From contig OY969575.1 in NCBI GenBank assembly GCA_963701205.1, forward strand, positions 62,001 through 126,000: DNA of 64,000 bases, read 5' to 3'. The translations under genes were made by a program, and so were the position numbers. This document shows, in pieces, positions 49,162 through 57,605 of this stretch (positions within the stretch are counted from its first letter, which is position 1; every line of letters starts with the position of its first letter). The notes under the pieces were generated by a model. That model did not search any database and was not told the origin of the DNA. It worked only from the letters and a program-made list of their open reading frames with translations. The DNA is from JALZKA01 sp963701205 (GTDB lineage Bacteria > Actinomycetota > Thermoleophilia > Solirubrobacterales > 70-9).

Positions 49162-50556
49162 TCAGTTGAAGATCGGCAGCGTCGACGATGTCTTGACTTG
49201 GAGCCGACTGTCGAAACTCGGGTGGTCGTACATGAACTCAAGCCCGGTCCCGCCGTTCGTGCCCGCGCGCTCGACGGCAATCGCAAGGCCCAGGCGCTCG
49301 CCCGGCAGCAGTGACGGAGCCGCGTAGAGGAAGTCCATGTCCACCGTCAACTCAGTCCAGTTGCCGGTCGGCCAGCTTGCCTCGGAGTGCTCAAACCAGG
49401 TGAGGTTGGGGATGGCGACATTCACCATCGGGGTGTCGACCGGTACCCCCAGCACGTTCAGCTTGCGCGCAAAAAGCCAGACGCAGATCTTGCCTGGATG
49501 GGTGGCAGCGCCAATGGTCCGCGTCCACAGGCTCAACGTGGCCTCGCCGTCAAGCAGGAGCGAGGGGCCGCCCGGCACCGGTTGCGATACCCAGCGGTGG
49601 ATCTTCTGTTGTGGCACTCCGTTCAAGATCGTCGGGCCGAAGATGCAGCCATCGAGGGTGGGCTTGCGAACCTGTAGGCCTCGGTCAGACGAAGGATTCT
49701 GGGCGGGCTCGACGTCCGTTGCGTAGTCATAGAGCGGCTGTTGATCGTCGGGGTAGTTCGGATCGAGGGCGGGTTGCTCGACATACATCAGGTCGGGTGC
49801 GCCACCGGTGAGGCCCGTCAGCAGGCCCGACGCGCAGGCGCCTAGCGTGTTATGGGTCAGGTGATCGCCGGTGAGCGGCCGTCGCTCGGCGTGATTGCAG
49901 GTTGTGTCGGTGAGCCAGAACGTTGCGAACGTGCCCTCCTCACCCCCGCCCGGCGGCACCGGATCGTTGACCGGCGTTGTCGCGGGATCGACGATGTCGG
50001 CCTGGATTTCTTGATAGCCGCGATCACCGCCGGCTGCATTGTCGTCCAAACGAACGGCGACGATGACGCGCTTCAGGTCCTGGGCCCCGGGGCATAGCGA
50101 GTCGGGGCACCTGGCGTCGTTGACCCAGACGACGTAGCGGTAAATCGTGCCGCTGACGTCGCCGCTGGTAAACGCAGTCGGCGTCGGGCTCAACGTGCCG
50201 CCTGCGACGGTGCCACCCGCCACCAGCGCGCTGCCGTTATAGACCAGCGGCCGCAGCGTCGTGCCGGCGCGATCGAGTCCATAGGAAGTTCCGGCGACAC
50301 GCGAGGCGGGGTCGTCGGGCTGCTGACCCGCCGAGGGCGTACCGGTCAGCGCCACCTCGGAGTACGGCAGCGACTTGATCCGCTCCATCTCCGCCTGGGC
50401 GCGACTGACGGCGATCTGGCTCTGTTCTGCCTTGTATGAACCGCGGGCGCCGGTGTCAATCGCCGCCAGGACGGCGAGCGAGCCGATCGCCAGAATTAGC
50501 ACCGCCATCACCACCTCGACCATCGTGACGCCGGACTGGGAGCGGAGGCGAGTCAT
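49162..50556 (-). CDS. Large minor pilin (PilV-like) with C-terminal adhesin-like region
   Basis: 464 residues. Class III leader with cleavage after Gly9 (SQSG/VTMVEVVMAVLILAIG; Glu at +5 present). The pilin part (to about 180) includes AQAEMERIKSLPYSEVAL. The C-terminal 250 residues look like a separate beta-sandwich (FATFWLTDTTCNHAE, KICVWLFARKLNVLGVP, MYDHPSFDSRLQVKTS), much larger than ordinary PilV. Could be a tip adhesin or priming subunit. ATGA overlap with the preceding gene. Confidence 0.8.
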   Translation of the reverse strand: MTRLRSQSGVTMVEVVMAVLILAIGSLAVLAAIDTGARGSYKAEQSQIAVSRAQAEMERIKSLPYSEVALTGTPSAGQQPDDPASRVAGTSYGLDRAGTTLRPLVYNGSALVAGGTVAGGTLSPTPTAFTSGDVSGTIYRYVVWVNDARCPDSLCPGAQDLKRVIVAVRLDDNAAGGDRGYQEIQADIVDPATTPVNDPVPPGGGEEGTFATFWLTDTTCNHAERRPLTGDHLTHNTLGACASGLLTGLTGGAPDLMYVEQPALDPNYPDDQQPLYDYATDVEPAQNPSSDRGLQVRKPTLDGCIFGPTILNGVPQQKIHRWVSQPVPGGPSLLLDGEATLSLWTRTIGAATHPGKICVWLFARKLNVLGVPVDTPMVNVAIPNLTWFEHSEASWPTGNWTELTVDMDFLYAAPSLLPGERLGLAIAVERAGTNGGTGLEFMYDHPSFDSRLQVKTSSTLPIFN

Positions 50557-51110
50557 GATGCTGGCACCGAATTGCGGATTGCTACGCCGTCCTGGAGGGT
50601 GATCGAGTCCTCGCCGCTTGCGGCCGGAAAGACGAGCTGAATGCCGATGTATTCCGGGACCGACGGACTTGGGGTGTAGGTAAACACCGCGTTACTTGCC
50701 AGGCCTTCGACCTCGCGAACCGCCGACCCACTGCCGCTGCCGTTGGGATTGCGCTCGGTCCTTGTGCAGATCCCGCTCCCACACGCATACGTCACCTGGC
50801 ACAAGATCGCCACCGCGGCCGGCGCTCCGCCACAGCTCGCGCTCTTGACCAGCGTGGTCGCCGTGATCTGGCTCGAGGTTGCCACCGAGACCTGCTGGCC
50901 CTGACGCAGCTCGCGCCCGATGCGCTCGATCAGCGCCCGCGCCCTCTCGATGTCAGCCGAACGCGTGGCGACTCGCGGCTCGCTGCGGGCGGCGACGCCC
51001 ATCACCATCACCGCCCCACCGAGCAGGATCACCGCCATCGTCACGGAGATCAGGAGCTCAACCAGGGTGAAACCGCGCTCGTCAGCGCCGACCCGCCCGC
51101 GCGTCAACAT
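50553..51110 (-). CDS. Minor pilin, PilW-like
   Basis: 185 residues from ATG 51110. Prepilin motif ERGFTLVELLISVTMAVILL (cleavage after Gly, Glu+5). ARALIERIGRELRQGQQVSV is typical of PilW/GspJ-like minor pilins. The globular part has cysteines that may pair (SCGGAP, LCQVTYACGSGIC). Overlaps the PilX-like gene upstream and the PilV-like gene downstream (ATGA). Confidence 0.85.
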   Translation of the reverse strand: MLTRGRVGADERGFTLVELLISVTMAVILLGGAVMVMGVAARSEPRVATRSADIERARALIERIGRELRQGQQVSVATSSQITATTLVKSASCGGAPAAVAILCQVTYACGSGICTRTERNPNGSGSGSAVREVEGLASNAVFTYTPSPSVPEYIGIQLVFPAASGEDSITLQDGVAIRNSVPAS

Positions 51111-52420
51111 GATGCGTCCGGGGGTGAGGCGGCGGGACCGGTGCACTCGACGAACCCGTCAACGACGTAGTGCGCTGAGGTTGCCGGAATGGTGAAGCTG
51201 CTGGCGCCGTTGTCGGCGAAGACGAGCGCGTTCGAGGCAAGCGCAATCGTCTTGCCGGCAAGCGCGCCGCAATAAACCGAATTGCTGCTCATCGAGATGT
51301 CGGTGCGCGGCGCGTAGATGACGAAGTTCTGCTCGCAGGCGCCAGCGACCTGGGTGTTGCTGGAGAGGTGGATCGTGCTTGCCAGCGTTGGTGACCCAAC
51401 GAACAGCAGCGCCACGTTGGTCGGGCCGCCCCCGGAACTGGTGATCCGCGAGTTCGAGGAAAGGGAAAGCTGCTCGGTCCCGGCAGGCAGGCCGCATGCC
51501 TCAGGCGAGTCGAAGTAGATACTCACGTGGGCACCGGGGGCGGTATAGACGGACGTGTTGGAGCTCATCTCGAGCTTGCAGAAGCTGTAAGCCGATCCGC
51601 CCAGCGTCACCGAAGAGTTGCTCGTCAGCTTCAAGGTCCTGGTCGAGGGAGTCCAGGTGACGTGGTTGTTGGAGCGCGGGTCGAGGCCGAAGAAGCGGCC
51701 GTTGTCATTAACCGCTGCCACGTTTCCCTGGTTGACCGGCGGCAGGACCATCGGCTGCTGCGTCGCCGAGCCGCAGGTGTGGGTGGCGTTGCTGATCAGG
51801 GTGAACGAACTCCCCGGCCCGTAGGCCACGTCGCCACAGATGTTGGCGTTCGACGAGAGCGTGATCGACCCGTTGCTGGCGACATCGGCCGTGATCCGGC
51901 CGTTTGAGGAGATCGTCAGCGAGTTGAGCGCCTTGACGGTTGCGTCACTGAAGACGGGCTGGCCGCTGCTGGAGGTGGCGTTGACATTGACGCGCCGCGT
52001 GACCCCATCCACGGTGCCGGTCGAGACGATCGCAAGCGCATCTTCGGTCGGGTGCACGCTGTAGGAGTAGGTGCCTTCCGTCACGGCGCCCGCCACCGGC
52101 GCACACCAGCCCCCGCTCGCGGCGGCGAGATAGACAGTCCCCTCCCCTGCGGCGATGAGGCACGGCGTCGTCGGAGTGGTCGGAATCCGGTTGTAGTGGA
52201 GCATCGCCTGACTCACCCCGGCCTCGGCCGCGGTCAGCGCCGCCTTGACGTTCTGGTCGCGGGCGGCACCGTTCTGGGCGGTCACACTCGCCATGACAGC
52301 AACGCTCGTCACCGCGAATGCCGCGAGGATCGCAAACAGCACCGCGGGAACGGCAAACCCGCCCTCGGCTGAGCCGCTTGCGCCTCGCCGCCTCCGGCCC
52401 ATGTCCTTGCGCTTCGACAT
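51104..52420 (-). CDS. PilX-like pilus protein with SSN repeats
   Basis: 438 residues from ATG 52420 with AGGAAGTGG upstream. N-terminal PilX-type segment GFAVPAVLFAILAAFAVTSV, without the canonical Glu+5, followed by LTAAEAGVSQAMLHYNRI, typical of PilX. The remainder is built on a repeated SSN motif (ISSNGRITADV, LSSNANICGDV, LTSNSSVTLGG, MSSNTSVYTAP, LSSNSRITSSG, LSSNTQVAGAC, MSSNSVYCGAL), spaced like turns of a beta-solenoid. Seven cysteines. Probably surface-exposed. Confidence 0.78.
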   Translation of the reverse strand: MSKRKDMGRRRRGASGSAEGGFAVPAVLFAILAAFAVTSVAVMASVTAQNGAARDQNVKAALTAAEAGVSQAMLHYNRIPTTPTTPCLIAAGEGTVYLAAASGGWCAPVAGAVTEGTYSYSVHPTEDALAIVSTGTVDGVTRRVNVNATSSSGQPVFSDATVKALNSLTISSNGRITADVASNGSITLSSNANICGDVAYGPGSSFTLISNATHTCGSATQQPMVLPPVNQGNVAAVNDNGRFFGLDPRSNNHVTWTPSTRTLKLTSNSSVTLGGSAYSFCKLEMSSNTSVYTAPGAHVSIYFDSPEACGLPAGTEQLSLSSNSRITSSGGGPTNVALLFVGSPTLASTIHLSSNTQVAGACEQNFVIYAPRTDISMSSNSVYCGALAGKTIALASNALVFADNGASSFTIPATSAHYVVDGFVECTGPAASPPDASC

Positions 52421-52505
52421 CCACTTCCTTGGCTCGGCCTGAAATGGCTTCGGCTTTAGCCTGCGGGCGGTTTCCCAAACATCCGGCCGCAAGCTGAAAC
52501 GCGAA

Positions 52506-52532
52506 GGGGCGGACCCAGCCTGGGCCCGCCCC
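52506..52532 (-). terminator. Terminator after pilA
   Basis: A 13-bp near-perfect stem (GGGGCGGACCCAG at 52506-52518 against CTGGGCCCGCCCC at 52520-52532) lies 45 bases after the pilA stop. On the minus strand it is followed by TTCGCGTTT; on the plus strand by CTCTTTGTTT. Probably separates abundant pilin mRNA from the minor pilin operon. Confidence 0.7.
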
Positions 52533-52576
52533 TCTTTGTTTCCCTGGCCAGTTGGACCAGGGTCAACTAGCCGTAG

Positions 52577-53011
52577 CTAGCCCCAAACGCCCGAACTTGG
52601 GCAACCGTCCTGACCGGTAGTCACACAGGTCAGATCCGTCGTACCGTCGGCGTTGCGGGTAATGCTGAACACATTCCCGGTATCCGAGGTGACGTTGACC
52701 GTGTACGTATCGGCCGTGACGGCCGGCGCCGGCGCGATATTCGCATCGTTTAGCGTGGCCTCGATTGCTCGCAGGGCGGTGGCATCAGCACCGACGTACG
52801 AGCCATTGTTGTCCGTCGCGTACGTCTCAATCGCGGTCTGGGACGTGCGCACGCCTGCCTTGGCGTCAGCGTCACGAGCCTTGTCGCGCTGATTGAAGAA
52901 CGACGGAACGGCAATGGCAGCCAGCAATCCGAGGATCAACATGACAACCAGGAGCTCGACCAGCGTAAAGCCGGACTCGCCCTGACTCCTCTCACGGAAC
53001 TTCTGGACCAT
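52577..53011 (-). CDS. pilA: Major type IV pilin
   Basis: 144 residues from ATG 53011 with a strong AAGGAGG seven bases upstream. The open frame extends upstream into the riboswitch and is not the start. Leader cleaved after Gly14 (GESG/FTLVELLVVMLILGLLAA; Glu+5 present). The globular part is small with one Cys pair (DLTCVTTGQDGC) at the C-terminus, as in many type IVa pilins. Followed by a terminator, it forms a separate transcript ahead of the minor pilin operon. Confidence 0.93.
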   Translation of the reverse strand: MVQKFRERSQGESGFTLVELLVVMLILGLLAAIAVPSFFNQRDKARDADAKAGVRTSQTAIETYATDNNGSYVGADATALRAIEATLNDANIAPAPAVTADTYTVNVTSDTGNVFSITRNADGTTDLTCVTTGQDGCPSSGVWG

Positions 53012-53086
53012 AGGTACCCTCCTTATAGGACCTACTTGTTTTGCCAGAGCCCCGTCAGCGTTAAGGCCTTCGGAGGTATTCAGAAC

Positions 53087-53171
53087 CTCGGAGGTAGCCC
53101 GGCTATCTCCTCGAAAGGAGACCCGTGACTTTGCGTCCCCATCTCGCGACGGGTTTGCCCTTTGCACCGAG
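53087..53171 (-). promoter_or_regulatory. Cyclic di-GMP-I (GEMM) riboswitch in the pilA leader
   Basis: Read on the minus strand: P1 strand CTCGG, then GGGCAAACC, a short hairpin, GGGACGCAAAG, TCACGGG with a TTTCGA-capped hairpin (TCTCC/GGAGA), TAGCCGGGCTACC, and the closing P1 strand CCGAG. These are the conserved blocks of the GEMM-I c-di-GMP aptamer in the right order and spacing. Two TACCTCC elements (at the aptamer end and near 53072-53078) could pair with the GGAGG of the pilA Shine-Dalgarno, suggesting control of translation. The aptamer ends 76 bases before the pilA start. Confidence 0.9.
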
Positions 53172-53293
53172 ACACTGGCACTCATCTCTTGACCTATCGG
53201 GTGGCCGCGGGCTGCCCTTTAGGAATGGTGGGGTGAACATCCGTCCAGCCTGGGTGCCAGCCCCCATCCCCACCCGGGAAGGGCTCGCCTGAC

Positions 53294-53728
53294 GTGGCAG
53301 CCCGGCGTCTTGTGGTGGTCATGCTGGTCTTGCTCTTCGTCTCCTCGCTGGCGGCGGCGCTGGCCCCCGTCCAGCCGACATCGGAAGAGCCCGCGCCCGA
53401 CCCCGTGGTGCCAGCTCCGATAACGCCAATCCCGCAAGCCGGGACCCTCGTCGAGGCCACAGTTGCAGCCGACGCCGAGGAGGCGCCAACCATCAGCGTC
53501 AGCGTCGGCGATCAGCTTCGGCTTGGGGTGAGCGGCCGCCGGCCGGGCACGGTCGAGCTGGTCGGGCTCGGCCCCGTCGAGGATTTCGACCGATTCGCGC
53601 CGGCGCACTTCGACGTCCTGTTGACTGAACCCGGCACCTACCCTGTCCGGCTCCTCGGCGAGGGGCGCGTGATAGCCACCATTGAGGCGAAGCGCCCGGT
53701 TCCGGCGGCGCCAGAACCGCCTAGCTGA
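53294..53728 (+). CDS. Secreted or membrane-anchored hypothetical protein
   Basis: 144 residues from GTG 53294. N-terminal hydrophobic helix (RRLVVVMLVLLFVSSLAAAL), a proline-rich linker (EEPAPDPVVPAPITPIPQ), then a small beta domain: ISVSVGDQLRLGVSGRRPGT, VELVGLGPVEDFDRFAPAHF, DVLLTEPGTYPVRLL. This resembles a cupredoxin-like or Ig-like fold, but without visible copper ligands. It overlaps the convergent acyltransferase gene by eight bases. Confidence 0.72.
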   Translation: MAARRLVVVMLVLLFVSSLAAALAPVQPTSEEPAPDPVVPAPITPIPQAGTLVEATVAADAEEAPTISVSVGDQLRLGVSGRRPGTVELVGLGPVEDFDRFAPAHFDVLLTEPGTYPVRLLGEGRVIATIEAKRPVPAAPEPPS

Positions 53729-54869
53729 TCGCCTCTGAGACCGGCACAGGACGGGTGCGCCAACCCCGGATGACCCGCCTCGCACCCCGTTCGCGGCTTC
53801 CGAGCCGCCGCAGATAGGCCGCTGCCGGGCGCTCGACCCAGCGCCAACTTACGGCGCCCAAGGCAATCGCGCCCGCCATGGTCAGGGCGAGGTGAGGGCC
53901 AGTGGCAATCCCGGGCGCGAGCTCGGTGATTGCCTTCTGGACGATGTAGCCCCAAAGGAAGATGCCGTAGGACCAGCGGCCGATGGCCACAGCGGGGCGC
54001 GTTGCCAGGAGCCGCTGCGGACCGCGCAGGACCGGGCCGTGCAGGAGCACCGCCGCGACAAGCAACCCTGCGGCTGCGGTATCGAGCTGATCGCGGATCT
54101 CTTCAAGGCGAACCGGGATGAGCGCGCTTGCCACCGTAAGCCCGACCGCGAAAATGACCGCCAGCGTTGGCCGACGGCCGGGCACCGTGAGAACCCTGGG
54201 TCCGATTTCGCCCTGCACCGCAACCACCAGCGCGGCGAGGATCATCCCGATCGCAAACCAGTCGGCTCGGCCAAAGAGGGTGAACGCTGGATCGCCCGCA
54301 ATCGGATCGGTCAGCGAGAGGGCCCGCACGAAGAAGGCGGCAACGATCAGGCCGCAGAGCCAGCTGACCTCGCGGCGCAGAAGGACCGCGGCGCCCGCGC
54401 CACGATCGTCGCGACGGCTTCGCCACCACGACCAGGCGGGCAGGGCGAGGTAGAAGCTCAAGAACATCGACAGCGACCAGGTCGGCGGCAGGCCCTCGAA
54501 CGGGGTGTCGGCGCCGAACGTCTGCGCGAGCGTTGCGACTCGCAAACCGTCGCCAGGGCCCATGTCGTGGAGGCCAATCGTCAGGGCGGCGATACCCAGG
54601 GCCGCCCAGTAGCCGGGGTAGATTCGGGCCACGCGGGCCCACAGAAAGCGAATCGGCGTAGGCCGGGAGCGCCCGTCCAGACGGGCCCGCAAGAACGGGC
54701 CGGACAGTAGGAATCCCGTCAACAGTGCGAAGACGACGATCCCGTGGTTTTGGGCCGACCACGCGCCCATTCCCCAATCGTTGCCAACCGTGTGGTCAAA
54801 GACGACAAGAAGCGCGGCAAGGCCGCGCAGACCATCGACAGTTCGGATGCGGGGACTCGGACTTGACAT
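53721..54869 (-). CDS. Acyltransferase 3 family membrane protein
   Basis: 382 residues, about ten hydrophobic segments. Starts RTVDGLRGLAALLVVFDH with the catalytic-type His of the family (usually R-x10-H), then FLLSGPFLRARLDG, RFLWARVARIYPGYWAAL, and WSYGIFLWGYIVQ. Transfers acyl groups to sugars or lipids at the membrane; substrate unknown. Confidence 0.9.
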   Translation of the reverse strand: MSSPSPRIRTVDGLRGLAALLVVFDHTVGNDWGMGAWSAQNHGIVVFALLTGFLLSGPFLRARLDGRSRPTPIRFLWARVARIYPGYWAALGIAALTIGLHDMGPGDGLRVATLAQTFGADTPFEGLPPTWSLSMFLSFYLALPAWSWWRSRRDDRGAGAAVLLRREVSWLCGLIVAAFFVRALSLTDPIAGDPAFTLFGRADWFAIGMILAALVVAVQGEIGPRVLTVPGRRPTLAVIFAVGLTVASALIPVRLEEIRDQLDTAAAGLLVAAVLLHGPVLRGPQRLLATRPAVAIGRWSYGIFLWGYIVQKAITELAPGIATGPHLALTMAGAIALGAVSWRWVERPAAAYLRRLGSRERGARRVIRGWRTRPVPVSEAIS

Positions 54870-54925
54870 CGGTACAGCGCCCTGCGGCCGCCGAAGTTAG
54901 GGTAGCCTAAGACTTTCCGAAGGCG

Positions 54926-55495
54926 TTAGACGCGGAACCGAAGCACTCGGCCAAGCAGGGCCAATGCGCCGAATATGGCGTTCGGCGGCTTGACGACCTT
55001 GATCTCGTCGGGGTACTTGCGAAAGAGCATCGCGACGTAGATGGCGGCGCTCGGTCCGTTCGGGGGCAGTCGCTTGATCTTGCCATCGCGAATCAGCTCG
55101 TGCATTTCCCGAAACATCTGCTCTGATCGGCCGGCGGGGCGTATGCGCGTGATCACGGTGGTCTCAGCGGCCTGGCCGTTGCGAAGCGTGTGTGGAACGT
55201 TGGCCGGGACCGTGGCCGTCTCCCCCGGGCCGATCGTCGACCAGGAGCCGTCAACAAAGACGTCTAGCGCGCCCTCAAGGACCTCGAAGCTCTCCTCCGA
55301 GTTCGGGTGCACATGCACCGGAGGCCCGGGCATTTCCGGGTCGAGCCAATTAGTGGCCTCGAAGACCTCGGCCGACGAATCGTGCTCGCCACGGGTGACC
55401 TCCCATCGCATCCCCATCCCGGGATGAAAGTCGAGTTGAAGGTCATTCCCACCTGAGCTCGTAACCGAGCCTTCCGCGTGTGCCTGATCGGTCAT
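54926..55495 (-). CDS. Cupin-domain protein
   Basis: 189 residues. Cupin motif 1 is visible as PPVHVHPNSEESFEVLEGAL (His, His, Glu) and motif 2 as PANVPHTLRNG (His), so a mono-metal cupin site is present. The C-terminal region after about 120 (EQMFREMHELIRDGKIKRLP) is helical and ends in a hydrophobic, basic tail (NAIFGALALLGRVLRFRV). Possible dioxygenase or binding protein. Confidence 0.85.
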   Translation of the reverse strand: MTDQAHAEGSVTSSGGNDLQLDFHPGMGMRWEVTRGEHDSSAEVFEATNWLDPEMPGPPVHVHPNSEESFEVLEGALDVFVDGSWSTIGPGETATVPANVPHTLRNGQAAETTVITRIRPAGRSEQMFREMHELIRDGKIKRLPPNGPSAAIYVAMLFRKYPDEIKVVKPPNAIFGALALLGRVLRFRV

Positions 55496-55583
55496 GTTCC
55501 CCTGTTCTGGATTGCTGGGACGCTTTCAACGTATGGCACTCTCAGCTACGCGTGCGGGCCAGCGCCAATCTCATCGGCACGAC

Positions 55584-55988
55584 CTACCGTTCGATGCCCG
55601 CCTCCAGGAGCGCCTGCGAGCGATCCTGATAGTTCTCGATCCGCACGATCCTGCCGTTGCGAAACGTGTTGATCTGCCCCCAGTGGATCTCCATCTCAAG
55701 GCCGCTGTGGGCGCCGGCGCCGCGTTGCCACGCGAGCACGACCACGCGCCCGTCTGCGAGCTCGATCATCTCGTCGATGCCCACCTCGTAGGAATCCCAG
55801 ACCTCCCGCCATTCCTGAAGAAAACGGCGGACACCGTCGTGGCCCTCGTAGGTTCGATCGGGAAAGGTCGGGAAATTGCTCATGTCCCAAACGACGCCGG
55901 GATCCCAGAACTCAAATAGCCGGTCCAGATCCCCCTGCTTCCACAGATCCCAAGCCCTGCGGACCATCTCCACGTTCGCGCTGTTCAT
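55584..55988 (-). CDS. SnoaL-like (NTF2 fold) protein
   Basis: 134 residues. Typical SnoaL_4-like order: NVEMVRRAWDLWKQGDLDRL, FWDPGVVWDMSNFP, TYEGHDGVRRFLQEWREVWD, VVVLAWQRGAGAHSGLEMEI and FRNGRIVRIENYQDR. Small-molecule binding or isomerase fold; substrate unknown. Confidence 0.88.
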   Translation of the reverse strand: MNSANVEMVRRAWDLWKQGDLDRLFEFWDPGVVWDMSNFPTFPDRTYEGHDGVRRFLQEWREVWDSYEVGIDEMIELADGRVVVLAWQRGAGAHSGLEMEIHWGQINTFRNGRIVRIENYQDRSQALLEAGIER

Positions 55989-56073
55989 ACCGGCAATTAT
56001 TGCGCTGGATCGCTGAACCGCCTGGGAAAAGCCCTAATCGAGGCTAAGGGATGTCGGGTAGTAGCCTCACCGA

Positions 56074-56739
56074 GTGGCGTCACCGCTTCGTCCTGAACAT
56101 TTTGACTTCTTTGTCGGGCCCGGCGACGCTCGCAATCCGGCAGAGCGGGATGCGGTGCTGGATACGCTCGTAGCGCTCTGGAATCTGCTCCGAGACGGAC
56201 TCTCTGATGCCGACTCGAAACTCCTAGGGGAAATCTACGCTGGCCAACTTGACGCCAACCAGAACCACGCGTGGGCCCAGACCAACAAGGACGACGAACA
56301 CCAGGACGTGGTCAACCTAACGCTGGAGTTGACAGCTATGGATCTTCAACTCAACCTGGTTGGCGGGACGACGCCACAGCGCGAGCAACTAGAGAGATGG
56401 ATCAAGCCCATCGGGTCGAAATTTTGGAACACCCACCCGGACTGGGAGTTGGTGGTGTTCATCCGTCGCGCTCCGGGGGAGGGCTTCTTCATCGGAGCAC
56501 CGTGGGAGGAGCAGGCCCGCTACTCAGCGGATGAGGTGATCAAGAAAGGGTTCGTGAGCATCCGCAGCACGCATGGCTTTGGGCTCGACTCTGCCAAGAA
56601 GCGGCTGGCCTATCACCTGCGTCGCTCATGGCTCCGGGATGAAGCACTGGATGCAGGCAACCAACTGGTACCCATGCTGGCCTCTTCAGTGCAAGACATT
56701 CTCCCCGATCTTCGCCAGGCGCGAAACACCACGACCTAG
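56074..56739 (+). CDS. Hypothetical protein
   Basis: 221 residues from GTG 56074; no Shine-Dalgarno is visible. No family recognised. Mixed alpha/beta: DAVLDTLVALWNLLRDGLSD, LTLELTAMDLQLNLVGG, FWNTHPDWELVVFIRRAPG, a YSADEVIKKGFVSIRSTHG segment and a C-terminal helix. No signal peptide. PEHFDFFVGPGD near the N-terminus and long acidic helices give it a plausible cytosolic character. The codon pattern fits a real gene. Confidence 0.6.
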   Translation: MASPLRPEHFDFFVGPGDARNPAERDAVLDTLVALWNLLRDGLSDADSKLLGEIYAGQLDANQNHAWAQTNKDDEHQDVVNLTLELTAMDLQLNLVGGTTPQREQLERWIKPIGSKFWNTHPDWELVVFIRRAPGEGFFIGAPWEEQARYSADEVIKKGFVSIRSTHGFGLDSAKKRLAYHLRRSWLRDEALDAGNQLVPMLASSVQDILPDLRQARNTTT

Positions 56740-56918
56740 ATCCACGCTGCTGCCGGGCCGACTGACAGCGGCTACCTTGGCGGATCAGCGTCGCCCCTAG
56801 CTGTTTCCGCCCACTTCACGCAGTCTGACCCTCACTCGCGAGCGCTTTCGCGGCCTTCGACCCATTCTTCGGATCCGGGAGATCAGGGCTCCACAGGCTG
56901 CCCTCGCGGATAGTCTGC

Positions 56919-57419
56919 ATGAGGATGCAATACGACGAGGAGTTTGAGCTGCGGAATGGGGCGGTCGAGCGGGCCGTCGCCTACCACCTCGAACAGAAGG
57001 GTTTGACTCGAGCTGAGGCCGAGCAGACCCGTCTCGTCGTTCACCAGCGTGATCTCGCGCACTATGGCGCCGACGGCAGACGCCTCTCGCAGATCGAAGA
57101 GATCGCCTACTTCGCCTACTTCGTTTTCGTCCCGCAGGGCGGCCTGGTCGCCCCATCGGGCTTCTCACCCAAGTCGTTGGTGGTAGCTGGGCAGATGGGA
57201 CCGTTTCTTACGCGAGCCCTGACCGTGGCTGTGATGACGCCCGACGCCTCGGCATGGGTCACGAGGAGCGTCTGGATCGACGCCCTCGATGAGGAGGCAA
57301 CAGACTTCGCCTCGAGCGTCAAGCGCCTCCAGGCTGCCGCCAGCGAGATTGTCGTATCCGCGAACCATCTACTCCCAGCCGCACGAGCCGCCGCGGCGGA
57401 ACTCGCGCCTGGCGGCTGA
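56919..57419 (+). CDS. Hypothetical protein
   Basis: 166 residues; ATG 56919 or 56925 (the latter with GAGG directly upstream). No family recognised. N-terminal helix (RNGAVERAVAYHLEQKGLTR), IEEIAYFAYFVFVPQGGLVA, then LTRALTVAVMTPDASAWVTR and VWIDALDEEATDFASSVKRL. No transmembrane segments or signal peptide. Accessory region, unrelated to neighbours. Confidence 0.6.
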   Translation: MRMQYDEEFELRNGAVERAVAYHLEQKGLTRAEAEQTRLVVHQRDLAHYGADGRRLSQIEEIAYFAYFVFVPQGGLVAPSGFSPKSLVVAGQMGPFLTRALTVAVMTPDASAWVTRSVWIDALDEEATDFASSVKRLQAAASEIVVSANHLLPAARAAAAELAPGG

Positions 57420-57605
57420 GCACCGAGCCGGCCCGCGGAGTGGCCTCCAACAGCCACGGACTGACGGCGCTGCTGCTCGGGAGTTCCGCTCCTCGCCTCG
57501 AATCGAGAATGGTTGGGCAGTCCGTTGAGCTCAGCTCGAGAGAGCGCTAAATCCGGAGATGACACGCGCGCAGCTTCGCTTGCCTTGCGGCGTACTGGAC
57601 GGGCG

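Noticed and set aside
53012..53185. Upstream in-frame extension of pilA (58 extra codons)
   Set aside because: It would translate the riboswitch; a strong Shine-Dalgarno and the normal pilin leader mark ATG 53011 as start.
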